64,000 nucleotides of DNA from Colwellia sp. Arc7-D (GCF_003061515.1 NZ_CP028924.1:2914001-2978000); one strand, 5' to 3'; positions 19,305-29,994 are shown, counted from the first letter of the stretch. The notes: generated from the letters alone by a model not told the origin. Program-made: numbers and translations.

Positions 19305-19340
19305 AAAACGTGCAGACTTATTTAAAGCACTGCACGTTTT
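19305..19340. terminator. Hairpin in the ileS-lspA gap
   Basis: An 11-bp stem (19305-19315 with 19330-19340) around a 14-nt loop, with AAAACGTGC/GCACGTTTT ends. On the minus strand it ends in a TTTT run. It could terminate or attenuate transcription between ileS and lspA, which are 130 bp apart, unusually far for this block. Confidence 0.5.
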
Positions 19341-19369
19341 AGTTTTAATCGCATTAACACAGGTTGAAC

Positions 19370-22207
19370 TTAAGCGAATTTACGTACTTCGCCTTCGCCA
19401 TCTACGTTGCTAATACAACGTCCACATAACTCTGGGTGTTGTTCGCTTTGACCAATATCTTCAGTAACATGCCAACAACGATCACACTTTGCACCTTCAG
19501 CTGGTGCAACAGTTAACCATAAACCTTTGACTTCAGTAGCTAGTGTGTCTTTAGGTGCACTTTCAACGACGTTAACAACGGCTTTAGAAGTGATTAAGAC
19601 AAAACGTAACTCTTCACCTAATTGCTGTAGTTTTTCTGCAAGTTCGCTTGTCGCATACAATGTTACAGCGGCTTCTAGCGCTTTACCTACTTGCTTTTCT
19701 TTTCGAGCATTTTCTAAGGCTTTATTGACTTCAGTACGCACTAATAAAAGCTCGTTCCAATAATCGTTATTTAAAGCACTGTCGGTTGAAGTTTTTGGTA
19801 AGCCATCAAACCAAACACCAGTGAAGACAAATTCTTCACGAGTCTCATCTGAAGCTGTTGGTAGCGCCTGCCAAATTTCTTGTGCAGTAAAAGACAAAAT
19901 TGGTGCCATCCAACGTGTCATTGCCTCGGCAATTAAATACATCGCCGTTTGACATGAACGTCGTGCAACACTGTCTTCTTTAGCTGTGTATTGTCTATCT
20001 TTAATAATATCTAAATAAAAACCACCTAGCTCAGTTGTACAGAAGTTCATTAACTTGTGCACGACTACGTGAAATTCATATTCATCGTAAGCGGCAATAA
20101 TATCGGCTTGTAACTGTGCAGCTTTATCTAAAGCCCAACGATCAAGTGCAACCATATCATCTAAAGCAATTGAATCTGTTTTAGGGTCAAAGCCATTTAA
20201 GTTAGACAGTAAAAAGCGTGCCGTATTGCGAATACGACGGTAAGCATCTGCTTGGCGTTTAAATATTTCATCGCCTGCAGTGATTTCTTGTGTGTAATTT
20301 ACCGATGCTGTCCACAAGCGTAAAATATCAGCACCTAGTGTGTTGGTAATTTCTTTAGGTGTAATTACATTGCCTAAAGATTTCGACATTTTATGACCTT
20401 TAGCATCAACCACAAAACCATGCGTTAGCACTTGTTTATAAGGTGCTTTGCCATTCATCGCCACAGACGAAATCATTGAAGACATAAACCAACCACGATG
20501 TTGATCTGAGCCTTCTAAGTACAAATCAGCAATGCCATCAAATTCTTCACGGGCTTTTACAACGGAGTAATGCGTTGTACCTGAGTCGAACCAAACATCA
20601 AGGGTATCAGGCACTTTAACGTATTCTTGTGCGTCATTGCCTATCAGCTCTGAAGCTTCTAAATCAAACCATGCTTGAATGCCTTTATCTTCAACACGCT
20701 TAGCAACGGTTTCAATCAGTTCGATACTGCGAGGATGCAAGGCACCGGTATCTTTATGAATGAATAATGCCATTGGCACGCCCCACGTACGTTGGCGTGA
20801 TATACACCAATCTGGACGACCTTCTACCATAGATTCGATTCGGCGTTGACCCCAATCAGGGATCCACTGAGTTTTTTCAATTTCGCTTAAAGAGTCTTTA
20901 CGTAAACCTTTATTATCCATACTGATAAACCATTGCGGGGTCGCACGGAAAATCAATGGCGTTTTATGACGCCAGCAATGAGGATAAGAATGTTCTAGCG
21001 CATGATGATGCACTAATGTGCCATGTTCTTTTAAAGTTTCAACGACATTTGCATTGGCTTTAAAAACATGTTGCCCAGCAAACAATGGCGTATCTTCTAA
21101 ATAAACGCCATTAGCGCCTACAGGGTTAGCAACTTCTAAGTTATAAAGCTTACCAACAACAAAATCTTCTACACCATGACCTGGTGCGGTGTGTACACAA
21201 CCGGTACCTGAATCAGTGGTAACATGTTCACCCAAAATAACCGGCACGGTAAAATCATAAAATGGATGTTTAAGTTGCACTAAATCTAAATCGCTACCTT
21301 TACAAAAACCTAATGCATGGTATTTACTGATACCAAAACGATCCATACATGAAGTCACTAGATCAGAGGCTAAGATAAAGCGCTCTTTCCCTTGCTCGGT
21401 ATCACATTGTACTAAGGTGTATTCTACCTCTGCATTAACTGAAACTGCGCGGTTAGCAGGTAAGGTCCATGGAGTTGTTGTCCAGATAACAACGGAGACT
21501 AAACCTTCACCTGGATGATCTTCTGGGTGATTAAATTTGTCAGCAACGCTTTGATCAACAACAGTAAATTTTACATCAATCGCTGGTGATTGTTTATCTT
21601 GATACTCAACTTCAGCTTCAGCTAAAGAAGAACCACAATCTGTACACCAATGCACAGGTTTGAACCCTTGGTGTAAATGGCCATTTTCAGCAATTTTACC
21701 TAATGAACGTATAATGTTGGCTTCGGTATCAAAATCCATCGTACGATACGGATTATTCCAATCAGCAAAAACACCTAAACGTTTGAAATCTTCACGCTGT
21801 GCACTGACTTGCTTAGCAGCATATTCGCGACACTTCTCACGAAAAACACTCGCTGATACTTTATGACCGGGTTTACCAACTTTTTTCTCAACCATCAATT
21901 CAATCGGTAAACCATGACAATCCCAACCTGGAACGTATGGCGCATTGTAATCTGATAAAGTTTTTGACTTAACTATAATGTCTTTTAAAATTTTATTAAC
22001 AGAGTGACCTAAATGAATATCACCATTGGCATAAGGTGGTCCGTCATGCAATATAAATGACTTTTTGCCTTTTTTAGCAGCGCGAATTTGACCATATAAG
22101 TCTTTTTCAGCCCATTCTTTTAGCATGTTAGGTTCACGGTTCGCCATGTTACCTTTCATTGCAAAAGAAGTAGCGGGCAAATTTAGGGTTTGCTTGTAAT
22201 CACTCAT
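19370..22207 (-). CDS. ileS: Isoleucyl-tRNA synthetase
   Basis: Charges tRNA-Ile and edits mischarged valine. 945 residues (E. coli 938). Order: class I catalytic domain with HLGH in the HIGH position (about residues 67-70); CP1 editing domain with [18 protein letters not shown] loop (KMSKSLGN); anticodon-binding domain; C-terminal zinc finger CDRCWH...CGRC. This is the bacterial type usually sensitive to mupirocin. It lies between ribF and lspA. No T-box leader is seen upstream, as expected for a gammaproteobacterium. Confidence 0.97.
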   Translation of the reverse strand: MSDYKQTLNLPATSFAMKGNMANREPNMLKEWAEKDLYGQIRAAKKGKKSFILHDGPPYANGDIHLGHSVNKILKDIIVKSKTLSDYNAPYVPGWDCHGLPIELMVEKKVGKPGHKVSASVFREKCREYAAKQVSAQREDFKRLGVFADWNNPYRTMDFDTEANIIRSLGKIAENGHLHQGFKPVHWCTDCGSSLAEAEVEYQDKQSPAIDVKFTVVDQSVADKFNHPEDHPGEGLVSVVIWTTTPWTLPANRAVSVNAEVEYTLVQCDTEQGKERFILASDLVTSCMDRFGISKYHALGFCKGSDLDLVQLKHPFYDFTVPVILGEHVTTDSGTGCVHTAPGHGVEDFVVGKLYNLEVANPVGANGVYLEDTPLFAGQHVFKANANVVETLKEHGTLVHHHALEHSYPHCWRHKTPLIFRATPQWFISMDNKGLRKDSLSEIEKTQWIPDWGQRRIESMVEGRPDWCISRQRTWGVPMALFIHKDTGALHPRSIELIETVAKRVEDKGIQAWFDLEASELIGNDAQEYVKVPDTLDVWFDSGTTHYSVVKAREEFDGIADLYLEGSDQHRGWFMSSMISSVAMNGKAPYKQVLTHGFVVDAKGHKMSKSLGNVITPKEITNTLGADILRLWTASVNYTQEITAGDEIFKRQADAYRRIRNTARFLLSNLNGFDPKTDSIALDDMVALDRWALDKAAQLQADIIAAYDEYEFHVVVHKLMNFCTTELGGFYLDIIKDRQYTAKEDSVARRSCQTAMYLIAEAMTRWMAPILSFTAQEIWQALPTASDETREEFVFTGVWFDGLPKTSTDSALNNDYWNELLLVRTEVNKALENARKEKQVGKALEAAVTLYATSELAEKLQQLGEELRFVLITSKAVVNVVESAPKDTLATEVKGLWLTVAPAEGAKCDRCWHVTEDIGQSEQHPELCGRCISNVDGEGEVRKFA

Positions 22208-22311
22208 TAAAATAAATATCCGTTGTCATAGTCTCACTAAAGCTTGGCTCAGTGTGGTGTTATATTCTGGTACTTAACATATCACTAGTTTATCAATCTG
22301 AAATAGTTGTG

Positions 22312-23259
22312 TTAAGTTGTCGCTAAATGTTGCACAAAAGTGCGAGCTTGTTCTGTATCAATGCCAATTTGTTCAATCAATGCAGGCAGCGAACTAAATT
22401 TTTGTTCACTACGTAGTTTTTTCAACATAACCACTTCGATGATTGCACCATACAAATTGTTATCAAAATTAAATATATGTACTTCTAATTGCTGCCTAAT
22501 TCCGGCAACTGTCGGTCTTGAACCTATATTGGCAACACCATAATGCTCACCAAATTGGCTTTTTACTTGTACCACATAAACCCCTGAAACAGGCGATACA
22601 CGGCGTTTTAATTTTATATTAGCGGTTGGAAAGCCCATTTCACGGCCACGTTTATCGCCATGAAATACTTTTCCAATAATAGAGTATGGACGCCCTAACA
22701 TGGTTTGCGCACCGCTTAAGTCATCATTTTCTAGCAACTGCCTAATGGCTGTACTACTAACTCGGCAACCCGCTAGCTTGTGACTTGCTGTATCTGATAC
22801 TGAAAAAGCAAACTTTTCGCCTGCGGCTTTAAGCATAGAGAAATCACCTTGGCGGTATTGACCAAAATGAAAGTCATCTCCAACGATCAAGTGTTTAATA
22901 GCTAAGCGTTTGACTAACAACTCTTCAATAAAAGTCTCGGCGGTTAGACTAGCAAATTTCTTGTTAAAATTGATACAAATTAATCTATCAATACCTAAGT
23001 TTTTTAATAAGACATATTTATCGCGTAATCGACATAATCTTGCGGGTGCGGTTTCTGGAGAAAAAAGCTCTTGTGGCTGTGGTTCAAATACCAACACAGC
23101 TGCTTCACAATTTAATTCTTTTGCTTTAGCAACTAACGCTAAAATGACTTGTTTATGACCTAAATGTACGCCGTCAAAATTACCGATCGTTAACACGCAA
23201 CCCTGACGATTATTATCGTCACTAATACGCATATTATGAATGCCACGTGTTAATTGCAT
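22312..23259 (-). CDS. ribF: Bifunctional riboflavin kinase / FAD synthetase
   Basis: Makes FMN from riboflavin and then FAD. The N-terminal adenylyltransferase domain has GNFDGVHLGH and the SSTAIRQLL segment; the C-terminal flavokinase domain has GREMGFPTANI and the NIGSRPTV strand. 315 residues (E. coli 313). It lies in its usual place between murJ and ileS. No FMN riboswitch is seen upstream. Confidence 0.96.
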   Translation of the reverse strand: MQLTRGIHNMRISDDNNRQGCVLTIGNFDGVHLGHKQVILALVAKAKELNCEAAVLVFEPQPQELFSPETAPARLCRLRDKYVLLKNLGIDRLICINFNKKFASLTAETFIEELLVKRLAIKHLIVGDDFHFGQYRQGDFSMLKAAGEKFAFSVSDTASHKLAGCRVSSTAIRQLLENDDLSGAQTMLGRPYSIIGKVFHGDKRGREMGFPTANIKLKRRVSPVSGVYVVQVKSQFGEHYGVANIGSRPTVAGIRQQLEVHIFNFDNNLYGAIIEVVMLKKLRSEQKFSSLPALIEQIGIDTEQARTFVQHLATT

Positions 23260-23397
23260 GAAATTAAAAAACCTTACTGCTCATAGCGCTTTACTACTCG
23301 CGAAATCATTAAAGAATAAAAACCGCTGAATTATATATTAGTCCGTCATAAGAATCAGCCTTTAGCCGCACTTATTTTACGATAAAAATTAAGCTAA

Positions 23398-24975
23398 TTA
23401 GCTGTTTTTTTGTGCCACTTTAATATCTGAAAGTCTCACACCCAATAATATTAAACAAATGACATAACTCACTACACCACTAGTAATGCAGATCAAAAGT
23501 TGTGTAACTTGCTTAACGAAACCATATGAAAGCCAAATATCAAACTCAGGTGACAAATAATTTACAATCAACGCCATTACCCCTGCTGAAAAGATCAGCC
23601 GAGAAATAAACCACCAAGTTTTACCTGAAAGTTGAAAAACATTAGCCGATTTTAAACCGTGATAAAGCATCATAGCATTGAGTGTGGCTGATAACGTGGT
23701 CGCTATCGCTAAGCCTACATAACCAAAAAACGGTGCTAGCATTAAATTAAAGGCCATATTGGCCACCATAGCCTTAATAGCTATCTTAACGGGTGTTTTA
23801 GTATCTTGGCGGGCGTAATAACCTGGCGCTAGCACTTTAATGAACATAAAACTTAACAGGCCAGAAAGATAAGCGAACAAGGCGTATGACACTTGTAGAA
23901 CTTCAAACTGTGTAAACTCACCACGCATAAACAACACCATAATGATGGGTTGTGCTAACACCATTAACCCCGCTAGAGCCGGCCAGCCAAATAGTGAGAC
24001 AATTCTTAGTCCCCAATCTACCGTATCGCTAAATTCTTGCGTGTCTTTTTTTGTATGAAGTTTAGCTAAACTGGGCAGTATGACAGTCGCAATACCAATG
24101 CCAAATAAACCCAAAGGAAATTCTAATAAGCGATCCGCGTAATATAACCAACTGATAGAGCCAGTAATCAGCATACTGGCGATAATAGTATCTAGGAGTA
24201 AATTAATTTGTGTTACCGAGACACCAAACAGAGCAGGAAGAATTAACTTACGTATTTTTGTTACGCCAGGAGAGTGCCATGACCAAGTAGGTTTAACCAA
24301 AGCACCTGCGCGATAGAGGAAAGGTAATTGAAATGCAAATTGAATAAAACCACCTAAAAACACCCCCCAAGCAAGTGCGAAAGCAGGATTTTCCATGTTA
24401 GGTGCTAGGTAAATAGCACAGGCAATAATACCTACGTTTAATAATACAGGCGTAAATGCTGATACAGCAAAACGGCCATAGGTGTTTAATATTGCCCCTG
24501 AAAGTGCAGTAAAACTAACGAACCACAAATAAGGAAAGGTAATTTTTAGTAAGACACTGGCTAGATCAAATTTATCACTTGCGGGACCATCATTTAGCCA
24601 ATCTAAAAACCAACCAAAGCCAAATAAAGCCACTATTAACGGCGAAGCTATCATCCCAAATAAAGTCACCAGTGTGATAATAACACCTAAGGTTCCTGAC
24701 ACTTGAGCAATAAGTTTTCGAGTTTCGTTAGTGGTGTGTTCCTCATCAAGCGTGTGATATTCGCTTAATACCGGAACAAAGGCTTGAGCAAAAGCGCCTT
24801 CGGCAAAAAGTCGACGGAAAAAATTAGGTATTTTATTTGCAAAAAAGAACACATCTGCCGATGCAGACGCTCCCATAATGTTGGCAATAACAATATCTCG
24901 TACTAAGCCAAGAACACGAGAAATTAATGTCATTGCACTAACAATAAGTCCCGACTTAATTAATTTTTTACTCAA
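23398..24975 (-). CDS. murJ: Lipid II flippase MurJ
   Basis: A polytopic inner-membrane protein of the MATE/MOP superfamily that flips the peptidoglycan precursor lipid II. 525 residues with about 14 hydrophobic helices. Typical motifs: SGLIVSAMTLISRVLGLVRD at the N-terminus, FFRRLFAEGAFAQAFVPVL and PGYYARQDTKTPVK. The start codon is TTG (24973-24975), preceded by GAGG at a suitable distance; no ATG offers a better match. It is divergent from rpsT, as in E. coli and Shewanella. Confidence 0.95.
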   Translation of the reverse strand: MSKKLIKSGLIVSAMTLISRVLGLVRDIVIANIMGASASADVFFFANKIPNFFRRLFAEGAFAQAFVPVLSEYHTLDEEHTTNETRKLIAQVSGTLGVIITLVTLFGMIASPLIVALFGFGWFLDWLNDGPASDKFDLASVLLKITFPYLWFVSFTALSGAILNTYGRFAVSAFTPVLLNVGIIACAIYLAPNMENPAFALAWGVFLGGFIQFAFQLPFLYRAGALVKPTWSWHSPGVTKIRKLILPALFGVSVTQINLLLDTIIASMLITGSISWLYYADRLLEFPLGLFGIGIATVILPSLAKLHTKKDTQEFSDTVDWGLRIVSLFGWPALAGLMVLAQPIIMVLFMRGEFTQFEVLQVSYALFAYLSGLLSFMFIKVLAPGYYARQDTKTPVKIAIKAMVANMAFNLMLAPFFGYVGLAIATTLSATLNAMMLYHGLKSANVFQLSGKTWWFISRLIFSAGVMALIVNYLSPEFDIWLSYGFVKQVTQLLICITSGVVSYVICLILLGVRLSDIKVAQKNS

Positions 24976-25454
24976 ACAGATAACCTCAACATTATTTTTT
25001 AATTTTTTTATTTGATATATTTTTGATATAGGAACGCCTAATTAATCAGCTAATATCAAGATTGTGTAATCGAGAAAACCGTAAATTGCCGCCCAGTAGC
25101 TGATATTCACCTATTATGAGGCTTTTACAAATTGATAGACAATACTTTAATGCCCTAACAATTATTGTGTCATAAATAACATGATCTCCCACCAAATAAG
25201 GCTTAGCAGGAGTTTTATTAATAAAATGCATATAAAAATTAAAAATAATTAAAAAAATGTTTAAATCAAAGTACAACAACACTTCCAACTTTTAACTAAA
25301 AACTTTAGAATGCGCCATTGGTTTTATTTATACAAACGGGTAATTATCCGAACGGTCAAATTAAAGCAGTAAATTATTTGACAAACCAGTTAAAAACAGG
25401 CATATTTCGTCGCCTTAAATTTAGGCAATATTTATTCAATTTTAGGAGTTCACC
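24976..25454. promoter_or_regulatory. murJ-rpsT divergent intergenic region with candidate rpsT promoter
   Basis: 479 bp without a credible gene. Upstream of rpsT a -10 TAGAAT (25306-25311) is followed by GCGCC, a GC discriminator typical of growth-rate-controlled ribosomal promoters; the -35 is poor (TTCCAA at 25283). This would give a leader of about 135 nt. Two short open frames here (25046-25288 minus; 25318-25536 plus, overlapping rpsT) look spurious. Confidence 0.45.
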
Positions 25455-25715
25455 TTGGCTAACTCAAAGTCTGCTAAGAAGCGCGCAATACAATCTGAAA
25501 AGCGCCGTCAACACAATGCAAGCCGTCGCTCAATGATGCGTACTTTACTTAAAAAAGTAATTTCTGCTATCGAAGCCGGTGACAAAGAAAAAGCATCTAC
25601 AGAATTTGCTGCTGCTGCACCGATTTTAGATCGTTATGCAAGCAAAGGTCTTATTCATAAAAATAAAGCCGCTCGTAGTAAGAGCCGTTTAAACGCTGCT
25701 ATTAAAGCGCTTTAA
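25455..25715 (+). CDS. rpsT: 30S ribosomal protein S20
   Basis: Binds 16S rRNA helices 9 and 44. 86 residues with the family's very basic helical sequence ([20 protein letters not shown] at the N-terminus and [13 protein letters not shown] near the end). The start codon is TTG with an AGGAG 6 nt upstream. E. coli rpsT also starts with UUG, where the weak start is part of its autoregulation, so the unusual start appears conserved. Divergent from murJ and followed by a strong terminator. Confidence 0.97.
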   Translation: MANSKSAKKRAIQSEKRRQHNASRRSMMRTLLKKVISAIEAGDKEKASTEFAAAAPILDRYASKGLIHKNKAARSKSRLNAAIKAL

Positions 25716-25730
25716 TTTTTATAAAGAATT

Positions 25731-25757
25731 AAAAAACCGGCTTATGCCGGTTTTTTT
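25731..25757 (+). terminator. Rho-independent terminator of rpsT
   Basis: Stem AAAAAACCGGC / GCCGGTTTTTT with loop TTAT, ending in a T7 run. Confidence 0.92.
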
Positions 25758-25858
25758 ATGTCTAAAAATCCTCAACCATAGTATTTAATTTCTCTTGAAA
25801 CTTGCGCTTATCAAAGATTTTGTTAATCTCTAGCCGGTATTTATAAAGAGAACTTTAC

Positions 25859-27516
25859 ATGAAACTTTCAAAAATAGCTTCAATGCTACTCATCGCTGGC
25901 ACAATAACCGCTTGCGGTGGCAACAACACCGAAATAACAACATCGGCTACTGTTAACCTTTTACCTCAATATCAAGATCGCTTAGATATATATAAAACCG
26001 TTACTTTGACAGCTGACCTATCGCACCTATCCAGTAATCAGAAAAAAATGCTGTCTTTGCTGATTGAAGCTTCAGACATTATTGATGGTTTATTTTGGCA
26101 ACAAGCATTCGGACAAGATAAAAACAGCTTTTTAGCATCAATAAGTGATGAAAAAGTAAGAGAGTTTGCTCGTATTAATTATGGACCTTGGGATCGCTTA
26201 AATGGCGACCAAGCTTTTTTAAGTAATATAAAAGCTAAAAGCCCTGGAGCTCAATTTTACCCTAGCGACATGAGCAAAGCAGAATTTGAAAAAGCCACAT
26301 TCGAAGATAAAAATGGCTTGTATTCATTAGTACTCAGAAATAAAAATGGTGAATTAAGTACCATTGCTTTTTCAGAAGCCTACAGTGATGAAATTAACCG
26401 TATTGCCGTCATTTTAGAAAAAGCAGCTACTTTCGCAGATAATAAAGAATTTGCTAACTATCTAAATATGCGCGCTAAAGCGATTCGTAATGACGACTTT
26501 CAAGCATCAGATTTTGCTTGGATGGACATGAAAAGCAACCCAATTGATATTGTTATAGGTCCGATTGAGACTTATGAAGATCAGCTTTTTGGTTATCGCG
26601 CAGCGTTTGAATCATATGTACTGATCAAAGATATGTCATGGAGTGAAAAACTTGCAAAATACGCTGAGTATTTGCCTGAGCTACAACGTGGCTTACCCGT
26701 TAGCAAAAAATATAAAGCCGAAGTGCCTGGTTCAGATGCTGACCTAAATGCTTATGATGTTATTTATTACGCGGGTCATGCTAATGCTGGTGGTAAAACA
26801 ATCGCTATAAACCTGCCAAATGACGAACAGGTTCAATTAGAAAAGGGGACTCGACGCTTACAATTAAAGAATGCTATGCGAGCAAAGTTTGACGCTATAA
26901 TGAGCCCTATTGCCGAAACATTGATCGTACCCGAACAACGTAAGAATGTAACATTCACGGCCTTTTTTGCCAATACTATGTTCCATGAAGTCGCACACGG
27001 ACTCGGTATTAAAAACACCATTAATAACAAAGGCAGCGTTCGCCAATCATTAAAAGAGCATGCTTCAGCTTTAGAAGAAGGCAAAGCTGATATATTAGGT
27101 CTTTATATGATCCGTCAATTGCTAGCGAAAAATGTTATTACCGAAGGCACACTTGAAGATTACTACACGACCTTCTTAACCGGCATATTTCGCTCAGTAC
27201 GTTTTGGCGCAAGTTCAGCTCATGGTAAAGCTAATATGGTTCGATTTAACTACTTTGCAGAACATGAAGCATTCACCCGCAATGAACAAGGTTTATATCG
27301 CGTGAATGTAGAGAAGATGACCGCTGCGATTGACTCACTCTCTGAATTAATTTTAATGTTACAAGGTAACGGAGATTATCAAGGGTTGATAAATTGGTCG
27401 CAAAGAGTGGCGTTATCAACGCCAGTTTAGCCACTGATTTAGCGAGTTTAGAAACAGCAAAAATCCCTGTTGATATTACTTTTAAACAAGGTAAAAAGGT
27501 CCTTGGATTAAAATAG
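25859..27516 (+). pseudogene. M49-like (dipeptidyl-peptidase III family) lipoprotein metallopeptidase, frameshifted near its end
   Basis: The signal peptide ends in a lipobox (TACG), so it is a predicted lipoprotein. The zinc site is visible: HEVAHG (H376, E377, H380) and EEGKAD (E406-E407), 30 residues later, as in family M49; the first motif is HExxH rather than the HExxGH of classic DPP III. The frame entered at ATG 25859 stops at 27430, but from GGG 27383-27385 on, the frame shifted by one base reads V-D-K-L-V-A-K-S-G-V-I-N and continues for 43 residues to TAG 27514-27516, ending in PVDITFKQGKKVLGLK as expected for the family. A terminator follows that second stop. One base is therefore missing, in the gene or in the sequence. 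The catalytic part is intact. Confidence 0.7.
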
Positions 27517-27561
27517 CCTCTCGTTACTATTATTGAGTGCTTTACATCATTTCTTAAAAAG

Positions 27562-27588
27562 GCTGAACAGACGTTCAGCTTTTTTTTT
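27562..27588 (+). terminator. Terminator after the M49-like gene
   Basis: Stem GCTGAAC/GTTCAGC (27562-27579) with loop AGAC, followed by T9. It lies 45 bp beyond the second (restored-frame) stop codon. Confidence 0.85.
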
Positions 27589-27690
27589 GAGTGAATATAA
27601 CGCTACTTGAATATATAATTATTTTATATCATAGTGGTCTGATGTGTTACTCATAATAATTAATTAGCTTAAGCTGATGTAGGTGGTAGT

Positions 27691-29292
27691 TTGGAAACGT
27701 TTGATTTTATAATCATTGGGGCTGGTTCAGCTGGTTGTGTTTTAGCTGATAAATTATCTGCAAGTGGTGAACACAGTGTTTGCCTGTTAGAAGCCGGTAA
27801 AGCTGATAAAAATTGGTTAATCCACTTACCTATAGGTATTATAGCGCTATTGCAAAGTCATACCCTAAATTGGCAATTTAACTCCCACCAAGAAAAAACG
27901 TTAATTAATAGAGAAATTTTCACCCCGCGTGGTAAAACCTTGGGTGGCAGTAGCTCAATCAACGCTATGCTTTATGTCAGAGGGCAACAACAAGATTATG
28001 ATCATTGGCAAAGCTTAGGTAACACAGGTTGGAGCTTTAACGATGTTCTGCCCTACTTTAAAGCCCTTGAAAACCAAGAGCGTGGTGCTGACGAGTTTCA
28101 TGGTGTCGGCGGCGCTTTAAATGTTGCTGACTCAGTCTCTAAACCCGCAATTAATGAAGATTTCATTCAATCTGCAGTGGCAGCCGGCTACCCTGAAAAT
28201 GTCGATTTCAATGGACCATCGCAAGAAGGTGTTGGCTATTATCAAGTTACTCAAAAAGAGGGATTAAGACATAGTGCTGCAAAAGCCTTTTTAACGCCTA
28301 ATTTGCACCGCAGTAACTTAACCGTTATTACGCAAACCCAAGTTGAAAAAGTGATCGTTAATAACAACATTGCCACGGGAGTAATCTATAAACATCAGGG
28401 CAAAGTTAAGCAATTAATCGCTAAACACGAAGTCATTGTTAGTGCGGGGACAATAAATTCCCCCCAATTATTGATGCTTTCAGGTATCGGGCCAAAAGCT
28501 GAATTAGAAAAACATAACATTGAAGTTGTACACTCATTAGAGGGTGTAGGAAAAAATTTACAGGATCATGTTGATGTGCTTAACGTAGCTCAGCATAAAA
28601 GAACTGAGTTATTGGCCTACCGACCAAAAGCGATCTGGTGGGGGGCAAAAGAAGCCTGGAAGTTCATTACAAAACGCGAAGGCTTATTAACCACAGTGAT
28701 TGCTGAAACTGGTGGTTTTATAAAATCAGATCCCACTGTCACTGAACCTGATTTACAGTTGCATTTTGTACCTGCTGCAATGGACGATCACGGCAGAAAT
28801 CATAAGTTACTTTGTACCTATGGTATATCGTTACATGTTTGTTTACTTAGACCAAAAAGTCGTGGCACAGTAACGCTTAACAGCAATAAAATAACACAAC
28901 ATCCGCGTATTCAATTGAATATGCTAGACCATCAAGATGATATTGATACCATGATCAAAGGGGTTAGAATTGCTAAAAAGATATTATCTACGCCCCCGTT
29001 ATCATCCACTCATGTTAATTTTATTTTTCCAGATGAAAACTGTAATTCAGAGCAAGAAATCCATCAGTTTCTCAAAGAAAAGTGTAATACCATCTACCAC
29101 CCTGTTGGCACCTGCAAAATGGGCCAAGATGAATTATCAGTAGTCGACGAGCAATTAAAGGTTCATGGCATTAAACAATTAAGGGTTGTCGATGCTTCAA
29201 TAATGCCAACACTTATTAGCGGCAATACCAACGCACCAACGATGATGATTGCAGCTAAAGCAGCAGATATGATTTTAGCTGAACGAAGCTAA
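27691..29292 (+). CDS. GMC-family FAD-dependent oxidoreductase (choline/alcohol dehydrogenase-like)
   Basis: 533 residues. The FAD-binding GAGSAGCVLAD is near the N-terminus; GMC signature 1 is GKTLGGSSSINAMLYVRG, signature 2 GTINSPQLLMLSGIGP; the catalytic His is in YHPVGTCKMG, and the C-terminal DASIMPTLISGNTNAPTMMIA is standard. These enzymes oxidise alcohols such as choline or aliphatic alcohols. No betaine genes (betB, betI, betT) lie nearby, so the substrate is open and I give no bet symbol. The start is TTG with AGGTGG upstream. Confidence 0.88.
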   Translation: METFDFIIIGAGSAGCVLADKLSASGEHSVCLLEAGKADKNWLIHLPIGIIALLQSHTLNWQFNSHQEKTLINREIFTPRGKTLGGSSSINAMLYVRGQQQDYDHWQSLGNTGWSFNDVLPYFKALENQERGADEFHGVGGALNVADSVSKPAINEDFIQSAVAAGYPENVDFNGPSQEGVGYYQVTQKEGLRHSAAKAFLTPNLHRSNLTVITQTQVEKVIVNNNIATGVIYKHQGKVKQLIAKHEVIVSAGTINSPQLLMLSGIGPKAELEKHNIEVVHSLEGVGKNLQDHVDVLNVAQHKRTELLAYRPKAIWWGAKEAWKFITKREGLLTTVIAETGGFIKSDPTVTEPDLQLHFVPAAMDDHGRNHKLLCTYGISLHVCLLRPKSRGTVTLNSNKITQHPRIQLNMLDHQDDIDTMIKGVRIAKKILSTPPLSSTHVNFIFPDENCNSEQEIHQFLKEKCNTIYHPVGTCKMGQDELSVVDEQLKVHGIKQLRVVDASIMPTLISGNTNAPTMMIAAKAADMILAERS

Positions 29293-29403
29293 AATAAAAT
29301 AAAGTACAAAGAAGAGATTAAAATATAATAAATTTTTTGAAACCATAATCGACTTTGCAAGGTCAATTTATATAGACAATATTTAATTTACTGAGCAACG
29401 CAA

Positions 29404-29927
29404 TTGATTTATCTAAAAACCTTATGTAAAAAAATAATCCCTGGCACTTTTATAGTATTGAGCTTACTTTCGATAAGTGCCAGTGCAGAGGAAACTCCTG
29501 TTGCCCACAAGCGCCAGCTTGGGATCTTAAAACTCAATCAGGAGAGCGTATTTCTTCAGCGCAATTTGAAGGGCAAGCAACAATACTTCATTTTTGGGCG
29601 ACTTGGTGTCCTTACTGTAAGGTGCTTCAACCTAAGTTGGTCGAACTTGAGAAAAAGTATCAACAACAAGGCGTTAAACTTGTAGCTATTAGTTTTAATG
29701 AAGACGAAGGTACGCTTCCTCAAGATGAATTAGCTGCTCGGGGCTATAAATTTCCAACCGCCGTTAATGGTGATGAAGTTGCAAAGCTTTATGGCGTAAG
29801 AGGCACACCTACAACCTACTTTATCAATAAGAATAATCAAGTGATATTCAAATATACCAGCTCTGATATCACCGACCCGCGACTTGAACTGGCGGTTAAA
29901 GAGATAGTTAAAAAACTCGATGAATAA
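29404..29927 (+). pseudogene. TlpA/ResA-like thioredoxin-fold protein, frameshifted after the signal peptide
   Basis: From the TTG at 29404 the frame encodes a signal peptide (to about SASA, residue 28) and E-E-T-P-V-A, then runs into meaningless sequence and stops at 29685. One added C in the CCC run at 29504-29506 puts it in the next frame, which reads Q-A-P-A-W-D-L-K, then FWATWCPYCKVLQPKL with the CXXC active site, and TPTTYFINKNNQV with the cis-proline, to a stop at 29927. The whole is a periplasmic thiol-disulfide reductase of about 173 residues. The open frame 29622-29927 is only its C-terminal part and lacks the CXXC. Single-base loss in the gene or the sequence. Confidence 0.75.
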
Positions 29928-29955
29928 CAAGTGATATGAGTTTTGGATGGAAAAC

Positions 29956-29991
29956 GCAATAAGGGAGGTTGTATGTCTGCCCCCTTATTGC
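29956..29991. terminator. Bidirectional hairpin between the thioredoxin-like and TPR genes
   Basis: A 10-bp stem GCAATAAGGG/CCCTTATTGC with a 16-nt loop, between convergent genes. No long T tract. Confidence 0.55.
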
Positions 29992-29994
29992 AAG

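Noticed and set aside
23260..23400. FMN riboswitch or T-box upstream of ribF and ileS
   Set aside because: No RFN core or T-box consensus is visible in the gaps, and neither is expected for these genes in gammaproteobacteria.
25318..25536. 72-residue + strand frame overlapping the start of rpsT
   Set aside because: It covers the rpsT promoter, leader and first codons in another frame; rpsT is certain.
27691..29292. Calling the GMC oxidoreductase choline dehydrogenase (betA)
   Set aside because: The GMC family covers many alcohols, and no bet genes are near; the substrate cannot be read from the sequence.
29622..29927. Stand-alone 101-residue thioredoxin-like gene
   Set aside because: Its frame continues upstream to include the CXXC motif and joins the signal peptide after one added base, so it is the C-terminal part of a frameshifted gene.
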